Of a DNA stretch of 64,000 bases, positions 59,906-64,000 are shown piece after piece (within the stretch, counting starts at the first letter, position 1; every line of letters starts with the position of its first letter). This stretch comes from Pseudarthrobacter equi. Its GTDB lineage: Bacteria; Actinomycetota; Actinomycetes; Actinomycetales; Micrococcaceae. The notes under the pieces were generated by a model. That model searched no databases and was not told where the DNA came from. It saw only the letters and a program-made list of their open reading frames with translations. Made by a program: the position numbers and the translations under genes. The stretch spans positions 3,844,001 through 3,908,000 of the forward strand of contig NZ_LT629779.1 in NCBI RefSeq assembly GCF_900105535.1, read 5' to 3'.

Positions 59906-61216
59906 ATGGCTTCACCGTTTGATGCGTCCGCAACTGCCTTCCCGAGCAGGCGGAGCATCCTCAAGACCGCCGGCGTTGGCGCTGCCAGCCTGGCCGGCAT
60001 CCCGTTCCTCGCAGCCTGCACCGGCGGCAGCGCACCGTCCGCAACAGGTACCGATTCCGGCGGACTGACCTTCGGCTCCGGCTCCTCCGACGATGTGCCC
60101 AAGCGGGCCTACCAGGCGGTCACCGATGCCTTCACGGCCAAGACCGGTAAGAAGGTCACCACCAACACGGTCCCCCACAACGACTTCCAGAACAAGATCA
60201 ACTCCTACCTCCAGGGCTCCCCGGATGACACCTTCACCTGGTTTGCCGGCTACCGGATGCAGTACTACGCCGGCAAGGGACTCCTGGCTCCCATCGACGA
60301 CGTCTGGGAAACTATCGGCGCGAACTACTCCGATGCCCTGAAGAAGGCCTCCACCGGGCCCGACGGCAAGCTGTACTTCGTCCCCAACTACAACTACCCG
60401 TGGGGGTTCTTCTACCGGAAGAGCCTGTGGGCCGAGAAGGGGTACGAGGTCCCGGAAACCTTTGACGCCCTCAAGACCCTCGCCGCCAAGATGAAGGGGG
60501 ACGGCATCATCCCCATCGGCTTCGCGGACAAGGACGGCTGGCCGGCCATGGGCACTTTCGACTACATCAACATGCGGCTGAACGGCTACCAGTTCCACGT
60601 GGACCTGTGCGCGCACAAGGAATCCTGGGACCAGCAGAAGGTCAGCGCCGTCTTTGACACCTGGTCGGCGCTGCTGCCGTTCCAGGATCCCGGGGCCCTA
60701 GGCCAGACCTGGCAGGATGCCGCCAAGTCACTTGAGTCCAAGAAGACCGGCATGTACCTGCTGGGCTCGTTCGTCACCCAGCAATTCACCGATGCGGCAG
60801 TGCTGGCCGACATCGACTTCTTCGCCTTCCCGGAGATCGCCATGGAGGGCCGGGACGCCGTCGAGGCCCCCATCGACGGCCTCCTGCTCTCCAAGAAGGG
60901 CGGCGAGAACAAGGCTGCGCGGGACTTCATGGCGTACCTGGGCACACCCGAAGCGCAGGACGCCTACGCCGCAGTGGATGCCTCCAACATCGCCACCGCC
61001 AAGGGGACCGACACCTCCAAGTTCAGCCCGCTGAACAAGAAGTGTGCCGAAACCATCGCCGATGCAAAGTACATCAGCCAGTTCTTCGACCGTGACGCGT
61101 TGCCGGCCATGGCCAACAACGTAATGATTCCCGCCCTCCAGAGCTTCATCAAGGACGGCAAGATGGACGTCAAAAACCTCGAGGCGCAGGCCAAGACCCT
61201 CTACGCCGCGCAGTAG
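59906..61216 (+). CDS. Sugar ABC transporter substrate-binding lipoprotein 5 (Tat signal)
   Basis: 436 aa from the ATG at 59906 with AAGGGAG upstream. Twin-arginine start S-R-R-S-I-L-K and lipobox LAAC at Cys38. Family 1 solute-binding fold but not close to binding proteins 1-4: it lacks the W-W-G motif near the start and has W-F-A-G-Y-R-M and Y-P-W-G-F-F-Y-R. First gene of a transporter operon with two permeases. Ligand unknown. Confidence 0.9.
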   Translation: MASPFDASATAFPSRRSILKTAGVGAASLAGIPFLAACTGGSAPSATGTDSGGLTFGSGSSDDVPKRAYQAVTDAFTAKTGKKVTTNTVPHNDFQNKINSYLQGSPDDTFTWFAGYRMQYYAGKGLLAPIDDVWETIGANYSDALKKASTGPDGKLYFVPNYNYPWGFFYRKSLWAEKGYEVPETFDALKTLAAKMKGDGIIPIGFADKDGWPAMGTFDYINMRLNGYQFHVDLCAHKESWDQQKVSAVFDTWSALLPFQDPGALGQTWQDAAKSLESKKTGMYLLGSFVTQQFTDAAVLADIDFFAFPEIAMEGRDAVEAPIDGLLLSKKGGENKAARDFMAYLGTPEAQDAYAAVDASNIATAKGTDTSKFSPLNKKCAETIADAKYISQFFDRDALPAMANNVMIPALQSFIKDGKMDVKNLEAQAKTLYAAQ

Positions 61217-61353
61217 CCGCCCACAGCATACCGGCACCGCAACACTGCAGGACGGACGACGGCGGCGCACGCCCGCCGTCGTCCGTTCCCTTCCAGCGTC
61301 CCCACCCAGCAGCACCGCCCCAGCGGCGTCCCACCAGCAGAGGGAAGATTTCC

Positions 61354-62325
61354 ATGAGCAGCACCGCGCAAGAACTGATCCCGCCGGAAGCGCAGGAACC
61401 CGGCGGCGGCCGGATCGGCCGGACCAGGGGCGGCCGGGTCCGCCGCCTGACGGGCCGGGACAAAGTGGTCCTGTCGCTGATGGTGGGCATCCCCACCCTG
61501 ATTGAGCTGGCCCTGGTGTGGCTGCCGACGCTGATGTCCATCGGGCTCAGCTTTACCCGGTGGAACGGCCTGGACCTGGCCGACATCCGTCCCGCCGGCA
61601 CCGAAAACTACCAGTACATCACCCAGGACTACCCGCCCTTCTGGCCGGCCGTCCAGCACAACCTCATGTGGCTCCTCTTCCTGGCCCTGATCGCTACGCC
61701 GCTCGGCCTGCTGCTGGCGGTGCTGCTGGACCAGAACATCCGCGGCAGCAAGATCTACCAGAGCATCTTCTTCGCACCCGTGATGCTCTCCCTGGCCCTC
61801 ATCGGTATTATCTGGCAGCTGTTCTACCAGCGCGACAACGGCCTCCTGAACTTCCTCCTCGGCACTGCGGGGACGCCGCAGGCCGTCGACTGGTTCGGAG
61901 ACTCGTCCGTGAACATCTGGGCCGCCATGATCGCGGCCACCTGGCGGCACGCCGGCTACGTCATGCTCCTCTATTTAGCCGGCCTGAAAGGCGTGGACCC
62001 CAGCCTGCGGGAGGCGGCATCCATTGACGGTGCCAATGCCGCGCAGACCTTCTTCCGGGTGGTGTTCCCGGCCATGCGCCCCATCAACATCGTCATTGTG
62101 GTGATCACCATCATCGAATCCCTGCGGGCCTTTGACGTGGTGTACGTGATCAACCGCGGCACCAACGGCCTGGAGATGCTCAGCGCCCTGGTGATCCAGA
62201 ACCTCGTCGGCGAAGGCCAGGTGATCGGCGTCGGCTCCGCCCTGGCTGTGGTGCTGCTGGTTATCTCCCTCGTCCCCATCGTCTTCTACCTCAGCCGCAC
62301 CTTTGGCAAGGAGAACAGAGTATGA
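61354..62325 (+). CDS. Carbohydrate ABC transporter permease, MalF type (third transporter)
   Basis: 323 aa. Polar Arg/Gly-rich start, six membrane helices, EAA loop L-R-E-A-A-S-I-D-G-A-N then F-P-A-M-R-P. GAGGGAAG precedes the ATG. It overlaps the next gene by four bases. Confidence 0.92.
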   Translation: MSSTAQELIPPEAQEPGGGRIGRTRGGRVRRLTGRDKVVLSLMVGIPTLIELALVWLPTLMSIGLSFTRWNGLDLADIRPAGTENYQYITQDYPPFWPAVQHNLMWLLFLALIATPLGLLLAVLLDQNIRGSKIYQSIFFAPVMLSLALIGIIWQLFYQRDNGLLNFLLGTAGTPQAVDWFGDSSVNIWAAMIAATWRHAGYVMLLYLAGLKGVDPSLREAASIDGANAAQTFFRVVFPAMRPINIVIVVITIIESLRAFDVVYVINRGTNGLEMLSALVIQNLVGEGQVIGVGSALAVVLLVISLVPIVFYLSRTFGKENRV

Positions 62326-63245
62326 GCACCACCCCAGCACCCACGGTCCGCACCGGCAGGACCCCGGCGGCTGCCGCTCCGCGCACCGGCAGCAGGCCCA
62401 AGCGCCACTACGGCACGCACATCTTCCTCGTGGTCATGGCGGTGATGTGGCTGGTTCCCCTCGGTTGGTCGCTGTACACGGCGCTCCGCCCGGTGGCCTC
62501 CACGAACGAACACGGGTACTTCAGCTTCGCCGGTGACTTCAACTTCGATAACTTCGTGCAGGCCTGGACGCAGGGCGGGTTCGCCACGTACTTCTGGAAC
62601 TCCGTCATCATCACCGTCCCGGCCGTGCTGCTGACCCTGTTCCTGGCGTCCCTGATGGCCTTTGCAGTCAGCCGGGTGAGCTGGAAGTTCAATGTCACGC
62701 TGCTCATCATGTTCACCGCCGGCAACCTGCTGCCCCCGCAGGTCCTTGCCGCGCCGCTGTTCGAAATGGCCAAGCACTTCGAAGTGCCCTACTCGTTCAG
62801 CGACTCCGGGAACATGCTGAACACCTACATCATCGTCATTGCCGTCAACACCGCCTTCCAGATGGGTTTCTGCACGTTCGTGCTGTCCAACTACATGAAG
62901 GCCCTCTCGGCGGACCTGACGGAGGCGGCGCTGGTGGACGGCGCCGGGATCTGGCGGCAGTACCGGGAAATCATCATGCCGCTCTGCCGGCCGGCCTTCG
63001 CCGCACTCGGCACCCTCCAGGTCATCTTCATCTACAACGACTACTTCTGGCCCCTGATCTTCATCCAGAGCGGCAACCGGCTCCCTATCACCACAGCCAT
63101 CAACAACCTGCAGGGCGAGTTCCTGAGCAACTACAACCTCCTGGCGGCGGGGGCGGTCATCACCGTCATCCCCACGCTGGTGATCTACCTGCTCCTGCAA
63201 CGGCAGTTTGTTGCGGGCCTGACTCTTGGTTCCAGCAAGGGGTAG
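62322..63245 (+). CDS. Carbohydrate ABC transporter permease, MalG type (third transporter)
   Basis: 307 aa. Six membrane helices after a 35-residue basic tail, EAA loop L-T-E-A-A-L-V-D-G-A-G then M-P-L-C-R-P-A. Coupled to the previous gene by ATGA. Followed after 58 bases by the DeoR-type gene. Confidence 0.92.
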   Translation: MSTTPAPTVRTGRTPAAAAPRTGSRPKRHYGTHIFLVVMAVMWLVPLGWSLYTALRPVASTNEHGYFSFAGDFNFDNFVQAWTQGGFATYFWNSVIITVPAVLLTLFLASLMAFAVSRVSWKFNVTLLIMFTAGNLLPPQVLAAPLFEMAKHFEVPYSFSDSGNMLNTYIIVIAVNTAFQMGFCTFVLSNYMKALSADLTEAALVDGAGIWRQYREIIMPLCRPAFAALGTLQVIFIYNDYFWPLIFIQSGNRLPITTAINNLQGEFLSNYNLLAAGAVITVIPTLVIYLLLQRQFVAGLTLGSSKG

Positions 63246-63303
63246 ACCATCATGGAAGGTGACGGGGAGACCGCTCCCCCACCGCAGCACGAAAGGATCT
63301 CCA

Positions 63304-64000
63304 ATGCTCCCCGCAGCACGCCACCAGGCAATAGTGGACGTCGTCCAGCGCGAACGGGTAGTCCGCGTCTCGGACCTCGCCCAGCAACTGGGCGTCTCAC
63401 TGATGACGGTACGCCGGGACATCGAACTGCTGGAGGAGGGCGGCAAGCTGGAACGCATCCACGGCGGGGCCAAGCTTCCCGGCGATGCCAGCACCCACGA
63501 GCCCGGCTTCGAGCAGAAGTCCACCCAGCTGACAGCGGAGAAGCGGGCCATTGCGGTGGAGGCTGCGGCGCTGGTCCAGGAAGGGATGGCGGTGGGGCTG
63601 AGCGCCGGGACCACCACGTGGGCGCTTGCCAAGGAACTGGTCAACGGGCCGCCCATCACGGTGGTCACCAACTCGGTGCGCATCGCGGACCTGTTCCACC
63701 ATGCCGCTTCCACGGGCCCGGCCCGCTACAGCTCCACGGTGATCCTGATCGGCGGCCAGCGCACGCCCTCGGACGCCCTGGTGGGGCCCATCGCCACGAG
63801 CGCCCTCAAGCAGCTGCACCTGGACCTGCTGTTCCTCGGTGTCCACGGCATGGACTCGGTGGCCGGTTTCACCACCCCCAACCTCCTGGAAGCCGAGACC
63901 GACCGGGCCTTCGTGGCCGCAGCCCGCAGGACCGTGGTGCTGGCGGACCACACCAAATGGGGTGTGCTGGGCATCAGTTCCATTGCGTCGCTGGACGACG
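63304..64000 (+). CDS. DeoR-family transcriptional regulator (cut by window edge)
   Basis: 232 codons visible. Helix-turn-helix at about 20-50 (V-S-D-L-A-Q-Q-L-G-V-S then T-V-R-R-D-I-E-L-L) followed by the DeoR C-terminal sugar-phosphate sensor (G-L-S-A-G-T-T-T near 97-104, G-V-H-G-M near 177). AAAGGA lies before the ATG. Last gene of, or just after, the third transporter operon, so it probably regulates it in response to a phosphorylated sugar. About 25-30 residues are missing. Confidence 0.9.
   Translation, partial: MLPAARHQAIVDVVQRERVVRVSDLAQQLGVSLMTVRRDIELLEEGGKLERIHGGAKLPGDASTHEPGFEQKSTQLTAEKRAIAVEAAALVQEGMAVGLSAGTTTWALAKELVNGPPITVVTNSVRIADLFHHAASTGPARYSSTVILIGGQRTPSDALVGPIATSALKQLHLDLLFLGVHGMDSVAGFTTPNLLEAETDRAFVAAARRTVVLADHTKWGVLGISSIASLDD

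Overview
The window is GC-rich, densely coded DNA from an actinobacterium, most likely Arthrobacter or Pseudarthrobacter (Micrococcaceae). Evidence: the codon bias, the frequent GTG and TTG starts, the 4-base start/stop overlaps, and a right half that keeps the actinobacterial order topA, DUF7059 methyltransferase, DUF1998 helicase, Tad pilus genes, NUDIX, nth, acs. I see no phage, insertion sequence, CRISPR array, rRNA or tRNA.

Bases 1-27,940 form a plant-polysaccharide region. It holds the end of a GH78 alpha-L-rhamnosidase, a GH42 beta-galactosidase, four related sugar-binding lipoproteins, two pairs of MalF/MalG-type permeases, a YesL-like membrane protein, an MFS exporter, an esterase, a Gfo/Idh/MocA oxidoreductase fused to a PmoA-like domain, and an M24-fold protein that has lost metal ligands. 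An operon at 20.6-26.5 kb encodes an oxidative acid-sugar route: SDR dehydrogenase, enolase-superfamily enzyme, 5-dehydro-4-deoxyglucarate dehydratase and 2-oxoglutarate semialdehyde dehydrogenase. It diverges from a LacI-family regulator gene. Eight LacI-type palindromes lie at the promoters of these units, so the region looks like one local regulon, probably for pectin (rhamnogalacturonan plus galactan side chains). No transporter ATPase is encoded here; a shared MsiK-type ATPase elsewhere would be needed.

Bases 27,940-36,740 carry a lactate module (FadR-type regulator and lldD with two operators), an ArsR-fold regulator with a low-complexity tail, acuC, a KtrB/KtrA potassium uptake pair, proC, a Ppx/GppA phosphatase and an SseB-like protein.

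Bases 36,740-57,290 are core genes: topA, a methyltransferase, two related small lipoproteins, trhO, a GNAT acetyltransferase, a DEAH helicase, a seven-gene Tad locus, an unusual family A DNA polymerase, a YegP-like protein, a NUDIX hydrolase, nth and a membrane protein with an Ala/Pro-rich linker. Several genes here have a -10 hexamer only 6-7 bases before the start codon and look leaderless.

Bases 57,290-64,000 carry acs with a CRP-like site, then a third sugar ABC transporter (binding protein and two permeases) followed by a DeoR-family regulator that runs off the window.
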